Part shown: positions 16,651 to 26,051 of the stretch, one piece after another | Position numbering within the stretch: the stretch's first letter is position 1 | Layout of the letters: each line of letters begins with the position of its first letter | Assembly: GCA_964542535.1 (NCBI GenBank) | Contig: CAZIUE010000005.1 | Coordinates: 1-64,000 of the forward strand | DNA length: 64,000 nt | Direction of reading: 5' to 3' | Source: Pseudopelobacter sp964542535 | GTDB lineage: Bacteria; Desulfobacterota; Desulfuromonadia; Geobacterales; Pseudopelobacteraceae | The notes under the pieces: generated by a model | What the model was told of the DNA's origin: nothing | What the model saw: only the letters and a program-made list of their open reading frames with translations | Databases searched by the model: none | Made by a program: the position numbers and the translations under genes

Positions 16651-19600
16651 TTACCCAATCGGACAAGCCCCAACTTGTTGGGGCTTGTCCTGTGGCGAGA
16701 CGCCCTTAATCGTACGCAACAACGTCTGCCTGGTTGCAGCAAAAAACGCATCATTTGGATTGACTTCGGTAAGATATTCTATGTGTCTCAGCGCATCAAC
16801 ATAGCGTCCAATCTTCATGTACCGCTCGCAAAGGGCTACCCTTGCCGGATGGTTTTCTGCATCAACAACAAGTGCGATTTCAAGAAACGGTATAGCCGCT
16901 TCAGCATCCAGAGAGACAGTCCTCTTCCAGATCAGGGCTGATTTTATCTGGGAAAAGCTGGCGCCACTCGGCGCCAAATCTATCAGCATTTCGGCAGTTA
17001 CACTGCTATTGGCAAGATATGGCTTCAGACGTTCGCCAATGAATTGGAATGTATTGAACGCCCCATTGAAAATTGTCTCCATTCTCCGTTCCTGAACGAA
17101 AGGTTTTCCTTTGGCGAAGTCACCATATTTCCCGCATACGGCTTTGTACGTTTCGAAAAACATGGGCGCACTGCTGCTAGTCATACTGGAACCATCCGGT
17201 CGATAGGTGTACTCGCAGGTCACAGTTTTGATATGAGCAAAGCGCTCGTGGCGCGACATCCTGATCCAAAGATCCCAATCTTCGTGGCGAGACAGGGATT
17301 CGTCAAACATTCCGCTCAGGGAAAGGCAGGCCTTTTCGTGAATGACGCAGAGAACCGGTATGAAGTTGACATACAGGACGGCATCGTAATCAAATTCCCG
17401 GGAGTAGATCACTTCCCTTTTGACGGTCACAAAACCGTTTTCGGTTTTCTGCTGAATAGCGCAGTTGGCATCACTATAGGCGACCCGGCAATCGTTTGAT
17501 TCCAGAAAGCCGACAAGCGTTTCCAGATGATGGGGGTAATAGGCATCATCGTCGTCCAGATAGGCGATATACTTTCCTCTGGCGGCATTGATTCCAGTAT
17601 TTCTGGCAGCTGCAAGGCCGCGGTTAGTTTCATGCACCAGATGCCGGATATTTTCCCGGCCGCCGAAACTCTCGAGAACCGGCCGAACGTCCGTTCCTGC
17701 ATCGTTAACCACGATAATCTCAAAGGAGTGCATGGTCTGCGCAAGGATGCTGGAAATTGCGGTCGCCAGCATCTCCGGGCGGTTATGTGTCGGAACAACG
17801 ACGGAAACAAGGGGAGGGGTGTTTTCTCCGCGGGGCGGAGCAGCACTGCGCACAGAAGCACCGCGCCGTCTCAATGCTTCGCTTCGCGCCATTTCTGCAA
17901 AAAAGTCCTGCTGTTCTCTCTTGCTCGCCGAAATGCCATGAGGCGATTCTCTCCAGCAATAAAGCGGTTCGGCAATATTGGCAAGCTTGTACCGTTCCGA
18001 CAGACGGAGAAACAGGTCGTAATCCTGTGCATATATGAAGCGCTCGTCATAGCCGCCGACTTCTTCAAGACAACGTTTCCGCATCAGCACACTGCCATGG
18101 CCGAACCAGTTCTGTCGCGTCAGCTCGCGATGAATCAGTTCCGGACTGTCAAGGACGTCAATTATACCGGTAAGCACGTCATGCTCATCCATTGAGTAAT
18201 AGGAGCTTCCGACTACCGCGATTTCCGGATTCTTTTCGAGATATTCCACCTGCCTCGCAAGGCGATGGGGAACAGAGATGTCATCCGCGTCCATACGGGC
18301 AACGTATTGGCCGCGGGCAGCGCGTATACCACTATTGAGGGAAGGCGTCAGGCCCAGGTTACCAGTGTTCCGGATGATTAACAGTCTTTTATCGTTGAAA
18401 CCGTCGAGAATGCCAGGGGTTGCATCCGTAGAGGCATCGTCGATGATGATAAATTCGTAGTTGAGAAAGCTCTGGGAAAGTATACTCTGAATGGCATGCT
18501 TTAGATGTCGCTCTCCATTGTGCACCGACATAACAACCGAAACGAGCGGCGCTGCGATCTTCCCGTTTTCAAATGCAACGGGGATCTTCGCATCCCAGGC
18601 CGAGCCGTAAAACTGTTCCACTCTGCGGTTATGTCCTTTCATGTAGGCCAGGCCCCGATCATCGATAAATTCAACGCAACCGTGTTCCCGTGCGTAGCGG
18701 AACAACTCACTGTCCGGTATGCCGACAAAAATGTTGAACCATGTCACGGTCGGCCTGATTTCCTCCAGAAGAGACGCTGTCATGCGCAGGTCCGCTTCCG
18801 TTTCGGTGGGAACCCCCACGATAACGCTTGCAGCGGTCTTTATTCCAAGTTCCCGGCACCACTGGAAGGCATTTCGAATCTGCTGGACGGTGATCCCCTT
18901 TTTCATAAAGTCCAGCAAGCGCTGCGACCCGCTCTCCACGCCAAAGTAGAATCCCACCGCGCCGGCCCGGGCCATCAACTCCACGAGCTCCCGATCCAGG
19001 TTCGACACCCGCGATTCACATACCCAGGGTATGCGAATGTTCCGTTCCACCAGCAGGTTGCAGAAACGGATCAGCCGGTCCCGCTTCAGGGTGAAGTTGT
19101 CCTCCCGAAAATAGATCCCTCTTGCACCGAAGGTTGTGATTACATGCTCGATATCGGCCACAATCCGTTCGGCACTGAAATACGTATAGTGCTTTCCCCA
19201 GATGGAGCAGACCGAGCAGAAGGTGCAGCTGAACGGGCAGCCTCGGCTGGTATTCATGGTGAATACCGGTGCATCAGGCAACCAGTCGCCTCCCCAGTTG
19301 TAGGGTAATTCAGTAAAACAGTCCCAAGCTGGCATGGGAAGTTCGTCCAAATTGTCAATGGGGGGGTAGTGAACAACACGATCCGTCACCATTCCCTCAA
19401 CAATATCCCGTACTGCATATTCACCCTCGCCAATGACAATGTGGTCCACAAACGGTGGAATTGTTTCCGGGCTTACCGAGGCATGGGGACCACCAGCAAT
19501 AATTTTCCCGTGCCAAAAATCCCTCTGCCTCAACTCTTCAAGAAGATAGAACATCCTCAGGGAATCTCTGAAGCAGATCGTATTAGTGTAAATACCGACA

Positions 19601-20697
19601 AAATCGATCCGATGACGCTTAAGATAGTCAGTTTCAAGGCAATCACTAGGGCTAAGGTAATTATCAATGAAAAACACATTATGACCTGCTTCACGCAGGG
19701 TGGAGATGAGAAAACCGATACCGATTGGAGGACGTTTTTCCGTGGTGGAAAAAGGGGTTTGATCTGGAGCCCCGGATGTGACCAGCAGGACGTTCTTGCC
19801 CACAATTTTCAGTTCTGAAGGTAAGATCTCGTTCCACCGGACGCCGTACCGCCGAGCAAAGCACTTGCGTACTTCGTTTTTACAGAAGAGTTTCTCAGGC
19901 ATGGACAAACCGGAGCGGTTGATGACCAGCAAGGTGGCTTCTCCCATCTGCTGCCAGAGTTCAGCCATGGACATATTCAGCATCTTCTGGCTATTACTCG
20001 GAACATAATCAAGCGGAACACTATCCTTTCTGACTTCTACGCTTTCATTATCAGTTACTCTCCAATAAAAAAGAGGTTCAGGGATATGGGCAATAGTTCC
20101 TTGTAGGACAAAATAAGCAAGGCTCACTTGGTCCAGCCCCCAAACAAATCCAAAACCCAGCTTGAAAAACGACTTTAAATGGTCAAGCCGTACTAAGCCA
20201 TAACAAGGGTCACCTCCAGAGATATTGTTGACAAGATACGTTAATCGACTTGTTGCTGGCATTCCTCGTAGGTCCCAGTTGTTAGGCGCCAACCCCAGCA
20301 CCTCGTTGCTGGAATCAATACGATTCGTTCTTGCATAGCAAAGAATGATGTCTGAATCTGCTTCCATAATGCTAACAGCTTTTGAAATAAACGTTGGATG
20401 CCACAAATCGTGGCCTGCAGCATACATGAAATACTTTCCTTTAGACTTTTCGATAACCGAACGTCCATTTACATCAGCACCTAAATTTTTATCAGACCTA
20501 TAATAACGAATATGAGGGTATTGACTTTGAAAATATTTGCATATTTCTCCAGTACTATCCGTGGACGCATTGTCGCTAATTATTATTTCAATATTAGAAT
20601 AGTCCTGAGAAACTAGCGATTCCAAAGCAGCTCGCAAAAATAGTTCTTCATTATATATAGCTACCCCAATGCTTACCAATGGACCTGATTCGATCAT
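16651..20697 (-). CDS. GT2 - B12/radical SAM - GT2 - GT2 fusion protein
   Basis: About 1348 residues. Numbered from the longest frame (17 more residues): GT2-A about 22-235; a B12-binding-like Rossmann region about 318-475 (GKNVLLVTSGAPD, IIAGGPHASVSPETIPP); a radical SAM domain with the 4Fe-4S cysteines C504, C508 and C511 in SRGCPFSCTFC; GT2-B about 733-940 (DAD 820-822); GT2-C about 979-1190 (DDDD 1065-1068); and a TPR-like tail to 1365. GT2-A has AAGHD where an acidic DDD-type motif is expected, so it may be altered or inactive. The long frame starts with TTG at 20748. ATG at 20697 follows GGGG by 8 bases and was chosen, with ATG 20703 as an alternative. Sugar transfer plus radical modification in one chain is inferred. 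Confidence 0.85.
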   Translation of the reverse strand: MIESGPLVSIGVAIYNEELFLRAALESLVSQDYSNIEIIISDNASTDSTGEICKYFQSQYPHIRYYRSDKNLGADVNGRSVIEKSKGKYFMYAAGHDLWHPTFISKAVSIMEADSDIILCYARTNRIDSSNEVLGLAPNNWDLRGMPATSRLTYLVNNISGGDPCYGLVRLDHLKSFFKLGFGFVWGLDQVSLAYFVLQGTIAHIPEPLFYWRVTDNESVEVRKDSVPLDYVPSNSQKMLNMSMAELWQQMGEATLLVINRSGLSMPEKLFCKNEVRKCFARRYGVRWNEILPSELKIVGKNVLLVTSGAPDQTPFSTTEKRPPIGIGFLISTLREAGHNVFFIDNYLSPSDCLETDYLKRHRIDFVGIYTNTICFRDSLRMFYLLEELRQRDFWHGKIIAGGPHASVSPETIPPFVDHIVIGEGEYAVRDIVEGMVTDRVVHYPPIDNLDELPMPAWDCFTELPYNWGGDWLPDAPVFTMNTSRGCPFSCTFCSVCSIWGKHYTYFSAERIVADIEHVITTFGARGIYFREDNFTLKRDRLIRFCNLLVERNIRIPWVCESRVSNLDRELVELMARAGAVGFYFGVESGSQRLLDFMKKGITVQQIRNAFQWCRELGIKTAASVIVGVPTETEADLRMTASLLEEIRPTVTWFNIFVGIPDSELFRYAREHGCVEFIDDRGLAYMKGHNRRVEQFYGSAWDAKIPVAFENGKIAAPLVSVVMSVHNGERHLKHAIQSILSQSFLNYEFIIIDDASTDATPGILDGFNDKRLLIIRNTGNLGLTPSLNSGIRAARGQYVARMDADDISVPHRLARQVEYLEKNPEIAVVGSSYYSMDEHDVLTGIIDVLDSPELIHRELTRQNWFGHGSVLMRKRCLEEVGGYDERFIYAQDYDLFLRLSERYKLANIAEPLYCWRESPHGISASKREQQDFFAEMARSEALRRRGASVRSAAPPRGENTPPLVSVVVPTHNRPEMLATAISSILAQTMHSFEIIVVNDAGTDVRPVLESFGGRENIRHLVHETNRGLAAARNTGINAARGKYIAYLDDDDAYYPHHLETLVGFLESNDCRVAYSDANCAIQQKTENGFVTVKREVIYSREFDYDAVLYVNFIPVLCVIHEKACLSLSGMFDESLSRHEDWDLWIRMSRHERFAHIKTVTCEYTYRPDGSSMTSSSAPMFFETYKAVCGKYGDFAKGKPFVQERRMETIFNGAFNTFQFIGERLKPYLANSSVTAEMLIDLAPSGASFSQIKSALIWKRTVSLDAEAAIPFLEIALVVDAENHPARVALCERYMKIGRYVDALRHIEYLTEVNPNDAFFAATRQTLLRTIKGVSPQDKPQQVGACPIG
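16661..16690 (-). terminator. 13-bp hairpin inside the 3' end of the fusion gene
   Basis: GGACAAGCCCCAA, a CTTG loop and TTGGGGCTTGTCC form a perfect 13-bp stem that encodes the last residues (DKPQQVGACP) just before the stop codon. No U-tract follows on the minus strand (GATTGGGTAATCG), so it is an atypical terminator or an RNA 3'-end protector. Confidence 0.45.
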
Positions 20698-20838
20698 GTA
20701 CATGTCCCCACGAAATTGATCATTACTTAAAAATACTGGAGCACCCAAGTAGAAATACAGCCATTTCCTGATACAAAAGCAAAGTAGATATCGATTTAAA
20801 GCAAAAACAGCTGCCTTGCTAAATTACTTAAAACACAA

Positions 20839-22452
20839 TTAAATTATATTGAATTTTTTTGCGTGTTCTTGCCAAAACATGTCGCTACTAACGATATTGT
20901 TAAAAATATCAAGATGTTTGCTAGAACGCTCAATATCTCCAAAAAGTTCAAGTGACTTTGAAAGATAATAGTGTCCGAATGCGTGCCCTGGATATTTATT
21001 TGTTACATTTTCAAAGTATTTTATTGCCGTACTATAATTGCCGCATTTTATGTTGAAATTATTAACAAAATTAACATTCAAATTCATATCGTAAGCAATT
21101 TTACCAATTTCTTCAGGATTAACTCCCGGCGCCGTAATCAGACACTTTGTTTCCATGTGTTCCATGAAACTTTTCTTTTCGATATAGCCATTTTCAAGAC
21201 AAATATCATATAACCGGCTGCCAAATATCGGATCAGCACACCCAATATGTGCCCAATCAAAGCCAATATTTAGTAATAAATCAAGGGTCTCCTCCCTGTG
21301 TTCAGGCATTTCGCCAGGCAATCCAATTACAATAAATGCGTGGCACTGAATATCGTGCTTTCTGAGTAAAGATACTTTATTCTTTACAATAGATGTTTTC
21401 AAGGGCTTGCCAATTAATTCCTTAAGCACATAATCAGATCCAGATTCTACAGCAAGTGCAACCGTGGTAGTTCCTGCTGCTGAAAGTAAAGCAGCTATTT
21501 CTTCATCAATAGAATATACTGCAATTCCATTTGGAAATTCGATTCGTATATCAATAAAAGAAAGCTCACTAAGAATTTTTTTTGCGCGCCGCTTATCAAA
21601 GAAAAAGTGATCATCTTCTATAAGCAGCACTGTCATGCCGTGTTGTTCTTTCATTGTCTTTACTTCGCTAATTACTCGGTCAACACTATAGGCTCGGACT
21701 TTTTTCCCATGCAAAGAAGGATTTGAACAAAAAACACAAGAAAACGGACATCCACGCGATGTATGAATGGACATTTCTCGTTTTTGGTAGTTAGCAAAGC
21801 GTTTATCTATAGAGCGCGAATTATAGTCATCCAGACATATCAGGCTATAGTCAAATGCAGGAATTTCATCAAGATTTTCAACGAACGTAAGAGAAGGAAC
21901 CTTTCCTTGCATAAAACCATTATACGTTAGCCATGAGGGGTGGGATTCTAGCAGTTGCCTGCTGTCGCCTGAACCAACCAGATCAGACAAAGGAATCTCA
22001 CCTTCACCTTTGCAGATGGCATCCAGTGAAGGACAATATTCAAGAACCTCCCGATAACCAGAAGACGGGAGGCCACCACCTGCAACAACCAGCGACGAAC
22101 TCGATTCACGCTTGATTACACATGCAAGTTTTTCTATATAGCGGAAAGATGTATTAAATAACGCTGAAATACTAACCATGTCGGGTTTGAATTCTTTTAT
22201 ACGTTCTGACAACAGATGTTCCAGGTGTGCGTCGATATCAAAAGCTGGAGAAACTTCAATAACCCTCTTCAAGGCTATATTCAGATCGAGAATCTCAGCG
22301 GATACTAAACCACTATGAATTTTATTGAGGTAGGCGATAAGAGACAGCACACCATAGGGTACCGTAAAGGGCGGCAGAACACTGGATTTTGAAGAATAAT
22401 CCTTTTGACTAAAGTACGGAGGGATCAAAAATAGTATTCGCTCAACGTTCAT
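20839..22452 (-). CDS. B12-binding-like radical SAM protein
   Basis: About 537 residues. An N-terminal Rossmann-like region (RILFLIPPYF, FKPDMVSISALFNTSFRY, VVAGGGLPSSGYREVLEYCP) resembles the cobalamin-binding domain of class B radical SAM enzymes. The radical SAM core has SRGCPFSCVFC (cysteines about 235, 239, 242) and downstream strands such as LLIEDDHFFFDKRRAKKIL and VIGLPGEMPEHREETLDLLL. The tail (440-537) resembles a TPR helix pair (NYSTAIKYFENVTNKYPGHA). Family members perform methylations, rearrangements or other radical chemistry; the substrate is unknown and a sugar or glycan is inferred from context. The ATG at 22452 follows GAGG; the long frame starts 14 codons earlier. The gene is AT-rich compared with its flanks. 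Confidence 0.82.
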   Translation of the reverse strand: MNVERILFLIPPYFSQKDYSSKSSVLPPFTVPYGVLSLIAYLNKIHSGLVSAEILDLNIALKRVIEVSPAFDIDAHLEHLLSERIKEFKPDMVSISALFNTSFRYIEKLACVIKRESSSSLVVAGGGLPSSGYREVLEYCPSLDAICKGEGEIPLSDLVGSGDSRQLLESHPSWLTYNGFMQGKVPSLTFVENLDEIPAFDYSLICLDDYNSRSIDKRFANYQKREMSIHTSRGCPFSCVFCSNPSLHGKKVRAYSVDRVISEVKTMKEQHGMTVLLIEDDHFFFDKRRAKKILSELSFIDIRIEFPNGIAVYSIDEEIAALLSAAGTTTVALAVESGSDYVLKELIGKPLKTSIVKNKVSLLRKHDIQCHAFIVIGLPGEMPEHREETLDLLLNIGFDWAHIGCADPIFGSRLYDICLENGYIEKKSFMEHMETKCLITAPGVNPEEIGKIAYDMNLNVNFVNNFNIKCGNYSTAIKYFENVTNKYPGHAFGHYYLSKSLELFGDIERSSKHLDIFNNIVSSDMFWQEHAKKFNII

Positions 22453-22532
22453 TGTTGCCGACCTCTGGCTTAACAGTATAAAAGAAACCTGCAACTCTGT
22501 TGATCAACAGAAACATACAGAAAAACAGCCCC

Positions 22533-24755
22533 TTATCCCCAGATTTTTTTTTCATTAACCACTCCGAAAAGTTCGTCGATATGGAATGAATTTTTAATTT
22601 CATCGGAAATCAGACACATTCCGCTCATGGGAAGCCCAAAAAGCTCGTCAACAAGATCGGGGGAGGCTGGCTTACCTAGCCTGTATCCGTTACTGGCAAG
22701 CATGTCGAAAACGAAAGCCTCTATGCCTGCGTGTATTTCGGCTTTATATTCAAAGTGCAACTGGTTATAAAAGTGTGGGCCATGTAAGAAAGTACCATCG
22801 TCGTTAGCCCTAATGTACATCCCCTCAGGGGCCACGAGAGTCGATTCGAGCATAAGGTGATATTTGAAGACATTACTTGATCTACGTTTGCCAAATAGAG
22901 ACTCCGGGTAAAGCGCCTTGATATTGTTTCCAAGGCAATAAGGATTGTCAGGACCAGTAAACGCGGTCATGTAATAGCCGACCAGTTCGGACTCGATAAT
23001 CTTTCCAAGATAGTGTTGAATGGAGCCTTTGATACCTATGTCAGCAACAGCCATCCTTCTACTTGAAATAACCCCGGATCTATTCATGTAATTTAAATAG
23101 TTGGAACGTTCAGCTGCGGCATTACGCAAAATGTCGTCGGAATACTTACGAACTAAGAATTCAATCTTTGAGTCAGTCTGCACGAGTATCTCATTAGAGT
23201 CTTCGTTTGCACCATCTATTCCAAACCGATTCTCCAGGAACTCTCTTGCTGTGCCTGAAAAACTGTCGTTCAATGTGGCAAATATATCATCTTCGCTCAT
23301 TATGGAGGCGACCGATGCCATACGACGTGATGTTCTGAAATACACTCCTTCCGGATGGCCGGTCAGGCCTAGCGAATCGGCCAATTTGTCGTAAATTTTT
23401 TTCAGTAGGTAGCCTTCTCTTGCAAGAAACAAAACCTTGTCGTAAACCCCACTCGTAAGCTCTGGAATAAGCCATGAAAAATAATTGTATATCAGCGGAC
23501 CCAAAAAAATATAACCAAACGTTTTTAAGGTGAAAATCTCTGGATATCCTTTGTTTGCGCCGAGGGAAAACGGACTGTTAAAGAGGTGATATTGTATCAG
23601 GCCCACAATCTTACTGTCCTGTAGCCCACGAACGAGAATCCCGATTTGTCTGAGGGAAGACGCAAAAAGCATGTCATTGCAGCTCATGATCTTACATGAC
23701 CGGACACCATAAAGAGCAGGATTGGATATATCGGCAATATCGTTATCACCAATATGCAAGGCTTTTCCGTTACCGATAAGGTTCCTGTAATATTCCCACA
23801 AAGCACCGTTTAACTTTGACTTTTTCACTTCACAGGACACAAGCAATCCTGTGGGAAGAGTTATGCCGGCTTTGAAAAAGATACGCTTAAGAATATCTGA
23901 CGGCATATGATAGTCGCTGACCAGATAAACTCGCTTGTTCAAACGGTTAGCAAGGTGATACAGAGCTATCACCTCGTTTCTGGATTCCGAGAACTCAATC
24001 TCCACATCAATTTCCAATTGTTTCAGCCTTTCGGCACGTTCCTTAGCGATGCCGAAATGAGCTGCCATAAAATCGTAAAGTTCGTGAATCGAGAAGACTG
24101 GATCCCCTGTTTTTTGAAACAAATCAACCGCTTCCATCCTGATCTGGAAAAAGTTCTCTTCTAAGAGCGCATCCATATTCGCTCGCTCTTCGACAATTGA
24201 GTAAATATCTTCAGGTCGTGATATTTTTCTACAAATCAATGTATCGAAGACATCGAACGAGATGACGTCATGGCGTTCGATGTCTGACAAGATTACGTCA
24301 TAGGTGGTATCCCAGTATGGATGCTTCTGGGTCTCACGCTCTGCCAACGTAAAGTCAGCAATATCACCATTTGTAAAAAAAATTTGCTTGCCGTAATCTG
24401 ATTTCAGGAAAGAGATCCTTCTAAAAATGGTGTCCCAGTAAACATCGCTCGCCGCGATAACAATTGCATCAGCCCTTGAAATCGCCACCTCGGTTGACAG
24501 CACCTCGTAACCATAAATACACCTTCCAATGTTACCCGGATCCTTATCCATGAGCCCGACAATGTTTGCCTCCGTCAGTTGGGAAGCAATCGATTTCGCC
24601 ACAGCGCCGATCCCGTAAATGACAATATTTTTTCGGTCGTATCCGGCAACAGCAAGCTGTTCGACAAGCCTACGTATCTTGTTGATGTTCACATAACTCG
24701 TTGAAATCGCCATGTCATCACACTCTGTTCTGGGAGAATCCTGAACTATCATCAC
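22533..24755 (-). CDS. HAD-superfamily protein with N-terminal Rossmann domain
   Basis: A 740-residue protein of the COG5610-like type found in surface-polysaccharide clusters. Residues about 42-115 form a Rossmann-like domain (NIVIYGIGAVAKSIASQLTE, then GLMDKDP). A HAD phosphatase-like core follows, with motif 1 FDVFDTL (167-173, Asp pair 168 and 171), YLVSDYHMPSDILKRIF, and the Mg-binding GDNDIADI. The C-terminal 300 residues (YDKVLFLAREGYLLKKIYDK, MAVADIGIKGSIQHYLGKI) look like a second, HAD-like or transferase-like domain. It may dephosphorylate or process a sugar phosphate; this is not proven. Two in-frame ATGs (24755 and 24713) both lack a strong ribosome site. The gene is AT-rich. Confidence 0.75.
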   Translation of the reverse strand: MMIVQDSPRTECDDMAISTSYVNINKIRRLVEQLAVAGYDRKNIVIYGIGAVAKSIASQLTEANIVGLMDKDPGNIGRCIYGYEVLSTEVAISRADAIVIAASDVYWDTIFRRISFLKSDYGKQIFFTNGDIADFTLAERETQKHPYWDTTYDVILSDIERHDVISFDVFDTLICRKISRPEDIYSIVEERANMDALLEENFFQIRMEAVDLFQKTGDPVFSIHELYDFMAAHFGIAKERAERLKQLEIDVEIEFSESRNEVIALYHLANRLNKRVYLVSDYHMPSDILKRIFFKAGITLPTGLLVSCEVKKSKLNGALWEYYRNLIGNGKALHIGDNDIADISNPALYGVRSCKIMSCNDMLFASSLRQIGILVRGLQDSKIVGLIQYHLFNSPFSLGANKGYPEIFTLKTFGYIFLGPLIYNYFSWLIPELTSGVYDKVLFLAREGYLLKKIYDKLADSLGLTGHPEGVYFRTSRRMASVASIMSEDDIFATLNDSFSGTAREFLENRFGIDGANEDSNEILVQTDSKIEFLVRKYSDDILRNAAAERSNYLNYMNRSGVISSRRMAVADIGIKGSIQHYLGKIIESELVGYYMTAFTGPDNPYCLGNNIKALYPESLFGKRRSSNVFKYHLMLESTLVAPEGMYIRANDDGTFLHGPHFYNQLHFEYKAEIHAGIEAFVFDMLASNGYRLGKPASPDLVDELFGLPMSGMCLISDEIKNSFHIDELFGVVNEKKIWG

Positions 24756-24779
24756 GAAAATCAGCTTGAGATTAAATAG

Positions 24780-26051
24780 TTAATAACCGTATTTAGTTCT
24801 CAAACACTTCAGATCTGTCAGAGAGTACTGTTCTGCAGCAACCACAATGCGACCTTTTCCGTTACAGTAGTTGCAATAAGGTATATAATCAAGTTTATAT
24901 AGTTCTGTGATTTTTTTTCTCAACTCAGTCGTATTAAATCTTAATACATCAATATATTCAGAATCTGCTGGAGAATAGTATCCAAGGTTTGATGCATTTG
25001 CTACACGGTGACAGTCATACATTTTTTTATCCAGTATTATCTTGTAACTATTGTCGAGGCAACTCGAATAAATAAAGATAAGCTCAGCTTCTGATCTACC
25101 TCTAAAACAATGATCGCCTAGGTCATCCCAGCCGTATCCTTGAGGCTGTATCCTGTACTTGATGCCACACGACGCAAATATGTCAGACAATCTACTTGTT
25201 TCTGTTGAGATTTTTCCATAATCGCTTACAGTTACGTACAATTTCTCCCCTTTCAGGGCCATAATTACCTCTTGCTTCGGACAAACTGTGCCGTTTGTCG
25301 CAATCTCAATCCGTCTTATTTTATTATGATTTTGTAATTTATGTATGATTTCAGCCAAATCTGGATGAAGAAACGGCTCGCCGCCGACGATAGACAATTC
25401 GTTTACTACGTCAACGCTTTTAAGAATCTTTTCAACAGTTGACAAAAGATCATCAACGGGAAAGTTTCGAAGTTTGCGCTTACCTTCAGGAATGAAATAG
25501 TAGTGGGAGTTCATGTGAGCACAATGCTTGCATCTCAGAGTACACAATGTCGTGACAACAAGTTCCAGATGCTGAATAGTCAGGTCTTCTTCTAATTGCC
25601 GTAACGGCTTCATGTCGACTAACTCAGAACTGTAATTGATTCGCACCGTACGAACACTTTCTTGCAGAGCATGAAAGTGCATACAGCCATCAAAAATGTC
25701 CGCAAGATTAAAATTGTTGGCCTCAATATCGTTAACAATTTCATTGAATGATTTCTTGCTTGCCGCAATAAGCAGTGTGCAATTTTCCTTGTTACGTAAC
25801 ATGTCAGGCGTATAGACGGGTAACCCGAAGATGGGTTCGATTAAACCTGCATTTCTGTCAATAAAACAATGCACTGTTATTCCAAGGTTCAACAGCAGCT
25901 CTCCGTAAAATTTGCCTGTGCCAGCACCTCCCCATATAATGACATCCTTACCAAAGAGACAGGATTTAACCTTGCCTAGAAGGCTTTGTGCATACTCATA
26001 GCTTATTTCAGCCTCAATATCATGATCAATAAGCTTTTTTACTACAATCAT
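24780..26051 (-). CDS. Radical SAM protein with N-terminal Rossmann domain
   Basis: A 423-residue protein. Residues about 34-100 are a Rossmann-like domain (DVIIWGGAGTGKFYGELLLN, then CFIDRNAG and PIFGLPVYTPDML) like those of the neighbouring HAD and FkbM proteins. The radical SAM domain begins near 160 with CTLRCKHC (C170, C174, C177), followed by LSIVGGEPFLHPDLAEIIHK and IEIATNGTV. A C-terminal cluster of cysteines (DYIPYCNYCNGKG) could bind an auxiliary Fe-S cluster or zinc. The substrate is unknown. It overlaps the next upstream radical SAM gene by 4 bases, so the two are co-translated. Confidence 0.83.
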   Translation of the reverse strand: MIVVKKLIDHDIEAEISYEYAQSLLGKVKSCLFGKDVIIWGGAGTGKFYGELLLNLGITVHCFIDRNAGLIEPIFGLPVYTPDMLRNKENCTLLIAASKKSFNEIVNDIEANNFNLADIFDGCMHFHALQESVRTVRINYSSELVDMKPLRQLEEDLTIQHLELVVTTLCTLRCKHCAHMNSHYYFIPEGKRKLRNFPVDDLLSTVEKILKSVDVVNELSIVGGEPFLHPDLAEIIHKLQNHNKIRRIEIATNGTVCPKQEVIMALKGEKLYVTVSDYGKISTETSRLSDIFASCGIKYRIQPQGYGWDDLGDHCFRGRSEAELIFIYSSCLDNSYKIILDKKMYDCHRVANASNLGYYSPADSEYIDVLRFNTTELRKKITELYKLDYIPYCNYCNGKGRIVVAAEQYSLTDLKCLRTKYGY

